DNA from: Hyperoodon ampullatus
Taxonomy: Eukaryota > Chordata > Mammalia > Artiodactyla > Ziphiidae
Assembly: GCA_949752795.1 (NCBI GenBank)
Contig: OX457056.1
Span: 174,616,428-174,680,427, forward strand
DNA length: 64,000 nt
Reading direction: 5' to 3'
In this document: positions 34,370-45,876 of the stretch, piece by piece
Layout: every line of letters starts with the position of its first letter
Position numbering within the stretch: position 1 is the stretch's first letter
Position numbers and translations under genes: made by a program
The notes under the pieces: generated by a model
The model's database searches: none
Told to the model about the DNA's origin: nothing
The model's input: only the letters and a program-made list of their open reading frames with translations

Positions 34370-35669
34370 TTGGGGGGCATCTCTGAGCCCTCTGAGAGTT
34401 GGAGCTGTTTCTTTTTTATAATTATATCTTCAGCCCAGAGCACCGTTTCTGTCATGTAGTAGCTTTCTACACGTTTGTTGAATTTGGTTGTTTCTATCGG
34501 GGAAGAGTTAGTCAATGGAAAATGAGAAATAAATGATGTAATGATTGGGAACTGTATTTTCTTTCCCTAAAGAAATATACCCCACACAGGAAAAAAAAAA
34601 TGCAGCCTTCTGGAAAGTTTCTGAGCCAGCCCAACTTTCCAGTGAGATCCATGCCTGAGTTAGCACAGTAGTAGATGATTGCAGAGAAGATTTGTTAATG
34701 ACCAGCTTTAGGCTTTTAATGACAAAACTCCTCAGCAAGATGTCATCAAATTTATTGAAGACTTCACTGAAAGTGTTGAAGCTGATGCATTGTAACAAGA
34801 AGGTTATAAATCTTGCAGCTTGCGTATACCACCAAGACAGGATGCTGAGCGCAGAATCACCCTGCTGTTGTCTGTCAGCATTCTCCCTCCCTCACTTCCC
34901 ATGGAGAACCAGGAAAGGAGAAATACATCCATTTCTGAAAGTGGTGCAGACCTGGCAGCCACCTGCCTATGTCAGTTTCAGACCACAGAGGCCCATTTAA
35001 CTGGACAAAATGTGTTAAGCACCTGTGTTTTTCTAAATGTGCATTTAAAAAATCCTAAGAATTAGGGAAAGATCTCAAAGTTTGACACATTGACCTTTTG
35101 GAAAAATGAACCTATTAAAAACCCATTGCAAGCTCAGAATAGAGACTCAGTTACCTGAATATAGAGTATCACTCCATGTCTATTGTTTTATTGCTTCTCA
35201 AAGTAAACCTTTGTCAACGTAGGCCTATGGAGCAGTTCATCTCATAGCTCACGGAGAACTCACAGCTTTGGGGACGTGTGGGGTGGAATGTCGGATGAAC
35301 TTAATACTGTTGCTCCTGGCTGGACTGGATGGAGCTAGCGAAGAGGAGTCAAGATCGGAATAGAGAAGGAAGAATGAAATTCAAAGGCCGTGCACAAGAA
35401 TTGTTTGTGTGTGCTAGTGTACAGACTTGTAGCATTTGAAAAGTCATGAAGAAAACAATTTCCAATATATCTGTATCCCACCAACCTACATATTCAGACC
35501 ACACATAAACTCAGACAGCCAAAGATTACAGAGTAAACCTTAAGCAGAGATATGCCAGATGACCTTCCCCTATTGCTTCTCCCCTACTTCTCCCCAAAGT
35601 TCAGTAGCATACTTACCTTTGTCTTCCATTCTCCCATATGAAGGGTGGCAGAGTAGAAAGTCTGAAGGG
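34370..35669. other. No gene recognised
   Basis: The stretch 34590-34800 has protein-like texture in one frame (DKTPQQDVIKFIEDFTESVE at about 34724-34783) but is closed on both sides by stops and matches nothing I know. The rest is non-coding. Confidence 0.4.
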
Positions 35670-35885
35670 TCTGAAGAGTGAAGACTAAGTCCTGGGCTCT
35701 GGTGGTGTGCCCTTGGGGAAGTTCTCATTAGGACTCTCTGAATGTCAACCTCCTCACCTGTTAAATGGGACAGATGCTAATTGCCATCCTGCCTAACCCA
35801 AAGTCAGTTGTGAAAATAAAATAATTTATGTATATATATGTCCTGAGCACCTTAAAATGTTAGATATTATTCTCATATTTGATAT
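35670..35885 (+). mobile_element. MIR
   Basis: 'ctgggctctggtggtgtgcc' then cttggggaagttctc, 'tgttaaatgggacagatgct' and 'gtcctgagcaccttaaaatg' follow MIR order. Confidence 0.6.
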
Positions 35886-36142
35886 AGTTACTTTACACCT
35901 TTAAGGATATCATCACTCTGGCCAAAAATACATAATCTGGACCTTAGTGTTCTCCACTGCAAAGGGAAGTGTTTGGTGCCCATTATCCAGATCCTGTCAA
36001 CATTTACAATTCTCATATTCTATGGTTTTCATTTTCCTGCACGTTTCTGAAGGGCTATGACAGTGGGATCACATTAGGGGTTTGAGAGAACGAGTTCTAT
36101 GACCAAGTGACTGGTGTGGTGCTTGGCAAAGCTCAGAATCAA

Positions 36143-36155
36143 ACACACACAAACA

Positions 36156-36188
<33 letters not shown>
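36143..36188. repeat. (CA)n microsatellite
   Basis: About 45 bases of acacac with a few acaaac interruptions at the 5' side. Likely polymorphic. Confidence 0.92.
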
Positions 36189-36192
<4 letters not shown>

Positions 36193-36799
36193 TGCTGTTG
36201 CTGAAATACTTCACCAGACTTATCCAGGTGAGGCCCATACTGATGTGATCAGGAACATACACCATTTAACAGGCACACCCTCTTAGAAACATAGAACCTG
36301 TTGCATCTGCTTCCTGGGAATAGGTTTCATGGAGTTGCCCATTTGAGAAGCAGCTCAATCACACATCTGCCCTTGTACTTCCTGATTAGAAACCATTCTT
36401 TATCTTCTATTTCCATAGCATTCTAATACATATGCTCTGCCCCCACAGATGGACATTCCCTTGGGCTTCCTTTTAATTCAGTTCCAACTGTTTTGAGGGG
36501 ATAATTACTTAAGGTTCTCCACCACATCAGACCCAGTGAATTTTAATACTACTATACAGCCTTTAAAAAATTTATTTAGATGATTCCAAACTCATCCTCC
36601 ATTTTTAGAACAATCTGTCCAGTAGTTTTTGTGTTGATGTAGCAGCAAACAGAAGTGCAGTTGTATTTTTATAACTGTAAAACAGACCTGTAAAATAATC
36701 AAAGTATAATTTATCTGAAGAAAATCTATTTTTCCAGTATAAGGAGTAGACTCAATAGAATCTTGAAAAAGGGGCAAAAATAAGGATTTGATAATGCTT

Positions 36800-37319
36800 T
36801 TTAAAATGAAGTATAATTGAGATATAACACTGTATAAGTTTAAGGTATACAACATGTTGATTTGATACACTTATATATTATGATATATATTATAATATCA
36901 CCACCTTAGTGTTAACTAAAACCTCTAATATGTTACAGAGTTATTATTTCCTTTTTTTTTTGGCAGTAGGAACAATTAAGATCTAGTCTCTTAGCAACTT
37001 TGCAGTTTATAATACAGTATTGCTGACTATAATCACTATACTGTGCATTAGCTCTCCAGAACTTACCTATTTATCTATTAGTTCATAGTTTGTACCCTTA
37101 AACAACATCTCCCTCCACCCCCAGCCTCTGGTAACTACCATTATACTCTCTGTTTTTACAAGTTTGGCTTTTTTAGATTCCACATATAAGTGATTTTATA
37201 CAATATTTGTATTTTTCTGTCTGACTTTTCACTTTGCATAATGCCCTCAAGTTCCAGCCATGTTGCAAATGGCAGGATTACTTTTCCTTCTTCTCGTGGC
37301 AGAATAATAGACCGCTGGG

Positions 37320-37372
<53 letters not shown>

Positions 37373-37505
37373 ATATCAAAACTTCATTATTATACATTCA
37401 TCTGTAGATCTGTTGATCATTTGTTGATGGACACTTAGGTTGTTTCCATATCTTGGTTATTGTCAATAATGCTGCAATAAACATAGGAGTTCATATATCT
37501 CTTGA
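36800..37505 (-). mobile_element. L1 3' part (of a twin-primed insertion)
   Basis: Reverse L1 3' UTR and ORF2 end: 'aagtataattgagatataac', 'gatctagtctcttagcaact', 'tagattccacatataagtga', 'tgccctcaagttccagccat' and 'cttaggttgtttccatatct'. A (TG)n tract interrupts it at 37322-37363. It meets an oppositely oriented piece of the same kind of L1 at about 37506; see the next entry. Confidence 0.85.
37322..37363. repeat. (TG)n microsatellite inside L1
   Basis: About 42 bases of alternating T and G followed by tatgtatgtatata. It lies where the L1 normally has a short (ta)n-like stretch, so it expanded within the element. Confidence 0.92.
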
Positions 37506-37511
37506 CTATCA

Positions 37512-37705
37512 TCAAGAAGACTAGAGATAATTATTGGCGAGGATGTGGGGATAAAATAACTCTTGTACACTGTTGGTAGGAATGTAAATTGATTCAGCCA
37601 CCATGGAAAACAGTATGGAGGTTCCTGAAAAAATTAAAAATAGAACTACTATATGATACAGCAAAATCCACTTCTGGGTATATATCCAAAGGAAATGGAA
37701 ACAGG
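37512..37705 (+). mobile_element. Inverted 5' part of the same L1
   Basis: Plus-strand L1 ORF2 text: 'attggcgaggatgtggggat', 'tgtacactgttggtaggaat', 'aacagtatggaggttcctga' and 'tgggtatatatccaaaggaa'. In an intact L1 this lies directly upstream of the ORF2 end present, reversed, at 36800-37505. The head-to-head layout is that expected of 5' inversion by twin priming. Confidence 0.82.
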
Positions 37706-37709
37706 AGTT

Positions 37710-40580
37710 TGAAGAGTTGATGACTTTTTTCACCTGTCTGGGGAGAGAGCAATACTGGAATATTCAGGTGTTGAGAGGGCTATTGGAATTGAGAGAAGGT
37801 GAACATCTCAGGTTTTCCCCAGGTGAAGTTGTCCTCAATTGACTGTCTACATAAGCTCTTATTTTCTGATCTCCAAAATAAACTGATTACCACCTGGCCT
37901 CTTAGTTATCTAAGAACCTGCTTTGGAGCAAGGCTAGTAGAATTTCTCTTAGTGTGATTGGCAGGGATTGCCTGGATAACTGTGTTAAGATGGATTCTGT
38001 TGGACAGCTGTGGGCTCTTGGAAAGAAGAGGGAGAAGTGGATGGCCAGGTGTTAGTCATTCCTACTCAGGAAACTTTTGGAGTTTTCCAAATCTTGGAAA
38101 AGGATATTCCCCACTATAAATTATTACATTGACATTATGTCTTTTAAATCAAAGTCTTGTGAGTTCATCAGTGGAGATTAGCTCTGGGTGCACTAAGCAA
38201 ATGAGTCTCTGGATTTGCAGCGTTGCTAATTAGACCTTAAGCAGTGTTAATCTCACCAGTTCTATGGCATTCCCCTCTGTGGTCTTATCTTACCTATTTA
38301 TAACTTTGATATTACTTATGCTGGACAATTGCTCTACAGTGACATAAATATTGTTTCTGCCAGCTTTCCCAAGCTTGTCATTGAGTAAATTCCTGGTTAA
38401 CTACACCCTATATTGTTTTTTCAATATTGAGCCTGACACTGTATACAAGAAAATCAACAATATTATGAATAATACATTAAACATTGGTGCCATAAACTGA
38501 TTCATGAGACCCTCGTACAACTGCAGCCCTGTCACAATTGAATACTTGTTGAATAAGCCAACTGAATAGATGGAACTTGGGAAACACTTTGGTTTTTGAA
38601 GACAATGCCCATTATAATCCTTGAAAGGAAGGGAAAAAACATTTTTAGGAGAAAATGGAAGTTATTAAAAGGTATAAGCATTCACAGGCAAGAGCAGTGT
38701 GTAGTAAGATTTTATGCAGCACTTTTTTACAGACAAAATTCTAACCAGAATACAGTTTTGGGGTTTTTAGTTCCATACTTAGCATTCAGTAAGTGTTAAG
38801 TAAATGTTTAATGAGTGACTAGGAGATTGAACCTACCTTAGTAGGAAAACTGAATTACTCTCCAGAATTTCAATGAATATTAGATTTATACCACCATTTT
38901 GTTTTTTAAAAGAATTTAAATAAATGGTAGATTGTTTTTACTATTATGAGAACAATCTTCATGCATCAGGATTAGGCATGAGTGCTAATTATACCCTTTT
39001 GACATTAAACTTGGGTGTGTTGTGACAACAATTGAAATCTATGCTAAAGTTTTTTAACCTTCTTTCTATAAATGCACTTAACCTCTCTGTGCCTCAGTTT
39101 CTTCATTTGAAGAATAAAAATCTTGAACTAGCTATTCTTTTGGGATCCTTCCAGTTTAAGAATTATATAACCCTCTAGATATTCTTTCTAGGCAGGTATG
39201 TCTAGGATCATATTTTATTAGAACTCTTGATAATTTCTTAGGCTATTTAAAAAAAATTAAGTCTAAGGAATTATAATTAATAGTCTTTTTAAAAGAACTT
39301 TCTTCATTCTTCTTATCCAGCTACTTAATTTGAAATGTGAACACCTTTTTTATCTGGGCATAAAATTAGACCTTGCTCTCCAATGAACTGATTCTATTGA
39401 TATTGATTCAGTTTCCAGGTAACATTTTCTTGACCTTCAATCTGGATGTTTCCTCCTTTATTCATTTGTATTGAAAATGAACCTCACTTTTCTTCCCCTG
39501 AGAAAGTTATCCCTTGGAGTTCAGAAACAGAAGGGTCACCTCAGATTCAAGTTTTACAAAGTTACTGTGGAGAGTGTAAAATCTCAGAGAGGAAATTGAA
39601 TGAACAAATCAATTCAAAGCATTAGAGGAAAATTCTCAATTGAACAACTCCATGGCAGTTACAATAATGAGCAGTGAAATCACCTTCAAAACATGATCAT
39701 GGCAAGCACCATGTAATCTATCAAGTTTTAAGACAGTTAAGTATGATTTTCAAGCTTCACCATAAATGCATAATTTAATTCAGTTAGGCAGTGCAGTAAT
39801 TTTAACTTTCTTTAAATTTAACTTGAGCATGAAACTTTTGTCTCTGGGCAAGATCCTGAATTAGAAGGGAGGATCAGATTTCAGAATTACCTTCCCGCCA
39901 TAATTCTGGAGAGAGAATTCATATATGGGAAGTCTGTTTTTTTTATTCTGAATTTTTGAGCAGAGAGATAACTCCAATCAGGGTTCCTTTGACCCCAAGT
40001 TACTGTTTAGGTAGCATTTTCTTCAATACAATGAAAATATCAGCATGGTGCTAGAGATGAAAATAGTTCCTTTTAAGACTTCTTAAGGTTTATCTGGAAA
40101 TGCTACATTCAGCAAGAAGGCCAGTCTCTTTGATGAGGGTCATCTCAGAAGTGCAACGTCCCCTTGGTGTGAATGAGATTAGCTAATGAAACAGTATCAT
40201 GGCCGGAGATTATTCCATGCCCTTCTAAAGTTTATCCACTTTCCCCCCTTGTTTGTGATATTCCATTATAGGAATCACTGTCTGCTTTTGAGATAAGTGA
40301 AACCATTATGTGTGGAGGAAGAAAAGGCATTTGAGCCTTGAAGAATGTTAATTGGCGCTTGTGAATACGGGTGAACAAGAAGCCATAAATGTCTCAGGTG
40401 AAATTGTGAATGAGTTTGGGACTAAAAAGTAGATGATGGGAGAAGGAATGTACCACACCTGTTTATGAAATAACTGTTTTCTCCCTTAACAAGTTGAATT
40501 CATTTCTTTTATAGATGTAAATCCAGCCTAAAGTCTTAAATACTTTTAAATGACCATGTTCTTTTGTGAGGCAATTCAAA
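37710..40580. other. Non-coding, no gene recognised
   Basis: Unique-looking A+T-rich sequence without a recognisable exon. A possible MIR core fragment (cttaacctctctgtgcctca) lies at about 39068-39100. Confidence 0.5.
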
Positions 40581-40582
40581 TA

Positions 40583-40662
40583 TTGGGTTGGCCAAAAAGC
40601 TCGTTCGTGTTTTTTTGTAAGATGTTATGGAAAAACCCTAACAAACTTTTTGGCCAACCCAA
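40583..40662. mobile_element. Mariner-derived palindromic MITE
   Basis: About 80 bp, almost a perfect hairpin. The left arm ttgggttggccaaaaagctc is mirrored by the right arm gtttttggccaacccaa, with only a short centre (taagatgttatgg). It is flanked by TA on both sides, the mariner/Tc1 target. The terminus is that of the mariner group common in cetartiodactyl genomes. It has no transposase and can only have moved in trans. Confidence 0.93.
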
Positions 40663-41099
40663 TATATTTTATAGCTAAAGATAAGTGTATTAACACAAAA
40701 ATTAGATCACTGAATAAAATATGAGTAAATGAATGTATATTAAGTATATACATTTATTGGTAAATCATTTTGTTATGTGGCTGAGGCTGTGCTAATTTAG
40801 TCTCTTAAAATATTTTCTTCCGAAGATGTTCAGGCTATATTCTTCATGCTTTGAATGAGCAGTTGACCTTTTATTAAAAAAAAAAAAACTTACAAAAATA
40901 TTTCATGCCCAGAGTTTGCTGCCCTCATGAATACATGGTAGCAGTCTCAAGAGTGGCTGAGAAAAATTCTTCAGTGTGTCTGGAAAAACAAAGGGTATGA
41001 CCCACTGACTGTGCTTGTTTTATACAGACAGGCAGAAAATTTTATGACTACTTTTACATAACAAGAATTTGCTTGTTTGACATAGTGAAAGAACATATT

Positions 41100-41290
41100 C
41101 CATAAAGACACAGTTCTGCTCTCAAAATCTGTCTCTGACACCTTGTCTTGTTTTGTAACCTTGGACAAGTTATCCTAACTTTATGAGTCTCAGTTCATCA
41201 TCTGTGAAATGTTATTTTTGGTGGGGATTAATGATATACTTCATATCCTAGAAAAATGCTTGGCACATAAGTCTCCCAAATGATAACGAA
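41100..41290 (+). mobile_element. MIR
   Basis: 'taaccttggacaagttatcc', 'atgagtctcagttcatcatc' then tgtgaaatg, and 'aaaaatgcttggcacataag' follow MIR order. Confidence 0.75.
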
Positions 41291-41699
41291 TGCAGTGAAT
41301 TCTTTGTTACCCAGCATCTATTATCCAGGATTTTAGAAAAACTGTGACTTCCTGAACAGTCATCAAGCACTGATAATTTATATTTCTCTTGATGACCCTG
41401 AAATGCATTCTGAATAATTAGAGAAAGATTAAATTATAATCAGTTTAGTTTCAGTGTTAAGTGTATTTTAATATTCTCATTCTTTAAAAATTTGTAATCC
41501 TTCTGCATGTGGTAACAATTAACAGAAAATATTTGATTAGCTGGAGCACTCTATTTCCTGACTATCTGACTAATAAAGAGTTTATTGTGTATTGCTGGAA
41601 CCCAAACTCTGCCCTGTGGATCAACTGGGCATTTGCTGTGTGGGTTCACTTCACACCAGCCTTATATCCATTCTCAGAGTCAACGTGTTGACTTTATTG

Positions 41700-43200
41700 C
41701 CTGGTGGAAATTCTAGAATTAACCATTAAATATTCTCAAACAATAGTCTGAGTCTACACAAGGCCCTTTTTTGATCCCAAGGTCATAATACTGGTCATCC
41801 AGTCTGATTTTGTGCAGATGAGTAACTAAATCTTCCAGCCCTGAGCCTTGTCCATTCTTTTCCTATGGATTTCTAGAGATGGACATCTCAACCAACATTA
41901 GTAACCAATCTGTCTTGGTGTTTCATCAACCTTTACTTTTATCCAATCATGTTTTAGACATCTTCACCGGGCTTTTTAATCTACATAACCTTCTAGATGA
42001 AAACTTCGCTGTGCATTTAATCATTTTTGTGGTTCTTTGAATTATCCACATTTCTCCCATTTGGCTGGTCCCCCACATAATGTCACATGCTTCTTTAAAA
42101 GATGGCTTAACAACTGACTTGTGTTAGAAATAGTCTTTAAAAATGTATCAATGTATAGTTTCTTTGTGATCTCAGCTAGTAAGGTGGATTTTCAGGCAAG
42201 CAGATTGATTTTGGAGGTTTAATTGATCACCGTAAGACATAGTATTCATCCGTCCTTCTCTGTCTGGCCTCATGCTGCCTTCTTTAACTCTGTCTTTCCC
42301 TGAAATCCCCCTTCCAACCAACAGTCTTCTCTTCCATAATATCCTTCACGTCCAAGCTGACATTCCCAGTACTTAGGGAATACAGTGATGGCTGCAGAAG
42401 GAGGCTGAAGGTTTCCTTTAAATAGGGAGCAAGGACAGGTAGCTGGTGAAGAGTTAATTTTGCTTTCCAAGATCAGGCGACTGTTGGTCCTGGTATGAAG
42501 CCAGGATTTGTGAGGAATACTCCTGTCAAAATATGGGGTCTTCCTTGGCAATGTCTGGGTGCATGCCAGGTGAAGACAGGGAGCCTGGGTGACTAGCCAG
42601 AAAGCAACAGTTAGCACTCTAACCCTGTGCTGTCTCACACTAAACACACTAGGTAACCATAGATCAGTTGATAAGGTAAGCTACCTATTACTACTACTGT
42701 GTGTAATTTCACCCCAAAGTGACTTTTTTTTCTCCTTATATAGACATATATTAAAACAAACAACTCAATGGTAATGCTATCACTGTTTCTCTAGGAACAA
42801 AAAACTTATATTTGTTTGGCTATTGCAAACATGTTTCATGTTTGACAAACCATACTTACATTATAGGGCTATGCTGAATCTTCTGAGAACCATGATTTTG
42901 AACTTTGGTATATTAGAATCGTCAACTGCAATCAATTGACCATTGACCAAAAAAATGGTAAATTTTTACTGAGGAGCCTTCTTTAAGAAAATGTGACATT
43001 TTTGTAATTATGGAATCAGAGCTCCTTGGCAGAACAAATGAATTTATGTTAACATAAAATGTTAAAACTTAAGAATGTTCATTAAATTGAAGTTAAAATC
43101 TCTTCACTGTTTTTTTGTACCAATACATTCCAGAAATGTCATGTTGAATATTTGTATTGGCCAGTAGTTGAGGAAAGTTTATATGAAGTTTCTTATTCTT
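41700..43200. other. No gene recognised
   Basis: Contains a 125-codon minus-strand frame (42270-42647). It has no recognisable domain, signal peptide or splice context, and its composition gives no support for coding. Confidence 0.45.
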
Positions 43201-43204
43201 TAAC

Positions 43205-43400
43205 TTAATTTTTTGTTGTTGAGATATAATTGACATATAACATTATATTAGTTTCAAGTGTACAATATAATAATTCAATATTTGTATATATGTTGTGAAA
43301 TGATTCCCCAAATAAGTCTAAGTTATGTTTTAACTCTTGATATTCCTGATGCTGGATTCTCTTATAAATTTGGGTAATTGCATTCAATCTAATCATTTAT
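43205..43400 (-). mobile_element. L1 3' end fragment
   Basis: 'ttgttgttgagatataattg', 'acatataacattatattagt' and 'tgaaatgattccccaaataa' match old L1 3' UTR in reverse, as at 36800 and 62140. Confidence 0.7.
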
Positions 43401-43756
43401 TGCTTTCCTTTTATTTAAGAGAGATCTGCTTCTTTAAAAAAAATCTTCTTTTTGTATTTCTATTTTGAAAAATATTTTTTGAATAACACAAACACTGTTA
43501 AATCTCTCTTATTCAGAATAATGGTAGGGAGGACAGTTAAATGCCAGTTTAACTTGTTGAGAGGTATTAATTTTTGTCAGTTATCAAAGATGGGCCATTT
43601 TATTATATATTCAGGTTCCTGATGAAAAGAAATACAAGCTAGTAAGCCAGAACCAGGAGGGAAAGGGAGAATACAAATGTTCTGACCATAGATGTTGACA
43701 GAAAGCTTGAAAACTGGCACATAGTTCCTGGCAAAGGGATTCACCATTCATTACAG

Positions 43757-43962
43757 CAGTAGTATTCAGACTGTGTGCTGTGGAGCCTTGGGTTCTGTGG
43801 AGATATCTCTGGGGACTCTGTTAGATTGTATTGAGAGAAAGTGAGAAATTAGGGCTCCGGGGCACATCAGTTTTCGTTGGCTGTATATATTAGAAATCCA
43901 TGAAAATTTTCATTTGAAAAGAAAACTCTGTTGCTAAAAAAGGAAAAATTGGATACCCACTG
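43757..43962 (+). mobile_element. hAT-type DNA transposon relic
   Basis: Begins cagtagtattcagactgtg and ends ggatacccactg, degenerate CAGTGGTTCTCAAA-type terminal inverted repeats. The body ('gtggagccttgggttctgtg') resembles a MER hAT family. No convincing 8-bp target duplication. Confidence 0.55.
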
Positions 43963-44906
43963 ACTAATAAGGAACTCATTATCAGAGGGGAAAAAACATA
44001 GTAGCAAATTGGTTAAAGATAGTGGAGTAGAAGGTCATGTGCTCACTCCCTCCTGCAAGAGCACCGGAATCACAACTACCTGCTTAACAATCATCTATAG
44101 GAAGACACTGGAACTCACTAGAAAAGATACCCCACATCTAAAGACAAAGGAGAAGCTGCAATGAGATGGTAGGAAGGGCGCAATCACAATAAAATCAAAT
44201 CCCATAACCACTGGGTGGGTGACTCACAAACTGGAGGACAATTATACCACAGAAGTCCACCCACTGGAGTGAAAGTTGTGAGCCCCACATAAGGCTTCCC
44301 AACCTGGGGGTCTGGCAATGGGAGGAGGAATTCCCAGAGAGTCAGACCTTGAAGGCTAGCAGGATTTGATTGCAGGACTTTGACAGGACTGGGAAACAGA
44401 GACTCCATTCTTGGAGGGCACACACAAAGCAGTGTGTGCATCACGACCCAGGGGAAGGAGCAGTGACCCCATGGGAAACTGAACCAGACATACCTGCTAC
44501 TGTTGGAGGGTCTCCTGCAGAGGCAGGGGTGGCTGTGGCCCACTGTGGGGACAAGGACACTGGCAGCAGGAGATCTGGGAAGTACTCCATGGCATGAGCC
44601 CTCCCAGAAGCTGCCATTATTCCCACGAAAGAGCCTGCAGCCTCCAGTGCTGGGTCACCTCAGGCTAAACAACCAACAGAGAGGGAACACAGACCCATCC
44701 ATTAGCAGACAAGTGGATTAAAGTTTTACTGAGCTCTGCCCACCAGAGCAACACCCAGCTCTACCCACGACCAGTCCCTCCCATCAGGACCCTTGCACAA
44801 GCCTCTTAGATAGCCTCATCCACCAGAGGACAGACAGCAGAAGTAAGAAGAACTACAATCCTGCAGCTGGTGGAACGAAGACCATATTCACAGAAAGACA
44901 GACAAA

Positions 44907-45818
44907 ATGAAAAGGCAGAGGACTATGTACACGATGAAGGAACAGCATAAAACCCCTGAAAAACAATTAAATGAAGTGGAGACAGGCAACCTTCCAGAAA
45001 AAGAATTCAGAATGATGATAGTGAAGATGATCCAGGACCTCGGAAAAGAATGGAGGCAAAGATCGAGAAGATGCAAGAAATGTTTAACAAAGACCTAGAA
45101 GAATTAAAGAACAGACACCAAGAAGAATTAAAGAACAAGCAAACAGAGATGAACAATACAATGACTGAAATGAAAAATACACTAGAAGGAATCAATAGCA
45201 GAATAACTGAGTCAGAAGAACGGATAAGTGACCTGGAAGACAGAATGGTGGAATTCACTGCTGCAGAACAAAATAAAGAAAAAAGAATGAAAAGAAATGA
45301 AGACAGCCTAAGAGACCTCTGGGACAACATTGAATGCAACAACATTCGCATTATAGGGGTCCCATAAGGAGACAAGAGAGAGAAAGGACCCGAGAAAATA
45401 TTTGAAGAGATTATAGTTGAAAACTTCCCTAGCATGGGAAAGGAAACAGCCACCCAAGTCCAGGAAGTGCAGAGAGTCCCAGGCAGGATAAACCCAAGGA
45501 GAAACACGCTGAGACAGAGAGTAATCAAACTGACAAAAATTGAAGACAAAGAAAAATTATTAAAAGCAACAAGGGAAAAATGACCAATAACATACAAGGG
45601 AACTCCCATAAGGTTCTCAGCAGAAACTCTACAAGCCAGAAGGGAGTGGCATGATATACTTAAAGTGATGAAAGGGAAGAACATACAACCCAGATTACCC
45701 GACAAGAATCTCATTCAGATTCAATGGAGAAATCAAAAGCTTTACAGACAAGCAAAAGCTAAGAGAATTCAGTACCACCAAACCAGCTCTACAACAAATG
45801 CTAAAGGAACTTCTCTAA
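44907..45818 (+). pseudogene. Outer L1 ORF1 (RNA-binding/chaperone protein), broken
   Basis: Starts at ATG 44907 (MKRQRTMYTMKEQ). One A is missing in the homopolymer at about 45042-45046, shifting frame after ~45 codons. The correct frame resumes at 45050 and contains the leucine-rich coiled-coil segment (ISDLEDRMVEFTAAEQNKEK) and the start of the RRM-like domain (SLRDLWDNIE, NIRIIGVP). TAA at 45365-45367 and a TGA in the '...aagggaaaaatgacc' segment near 45582 end it. The family stop after CTTCTC is at 45816-45818. In live L1s this protein coats L1 RNA as trimers. Confidence 0.9.
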
Positions 45819-45876
45819 ATGGAAAACACAAAAGAAGAAAAGGAACTACAAAAACAAACCCAAAACAATTAAAAAA

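Noticed and set aside
34590..34800. Protein-like acidic segment with texture of a transposase or processed pseudogene
   Set aside because: Stops on both sides and no match to any family I can name; left as unassigned.
36143..36188. (CA)n run considered as a possible CRISPR-like or satellite array
   Set aside because: It is a plain dinucleotide microsatellite with no spacers.
42270..42647. 125-codon minus-strand frame
   Set aside because: No family signature, and nothing around it suggests a gene.
45007..45714. 235-codon open frame on the minus strand, the longest on that strand
   Set aside because: It is antisense to L1 ORF1; similar antisense frames occur at the inner ORF1 (51242-51691) and over ORF2 (48560-49105). 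The A-rich sense strand simply lacks stop codons in reverse.
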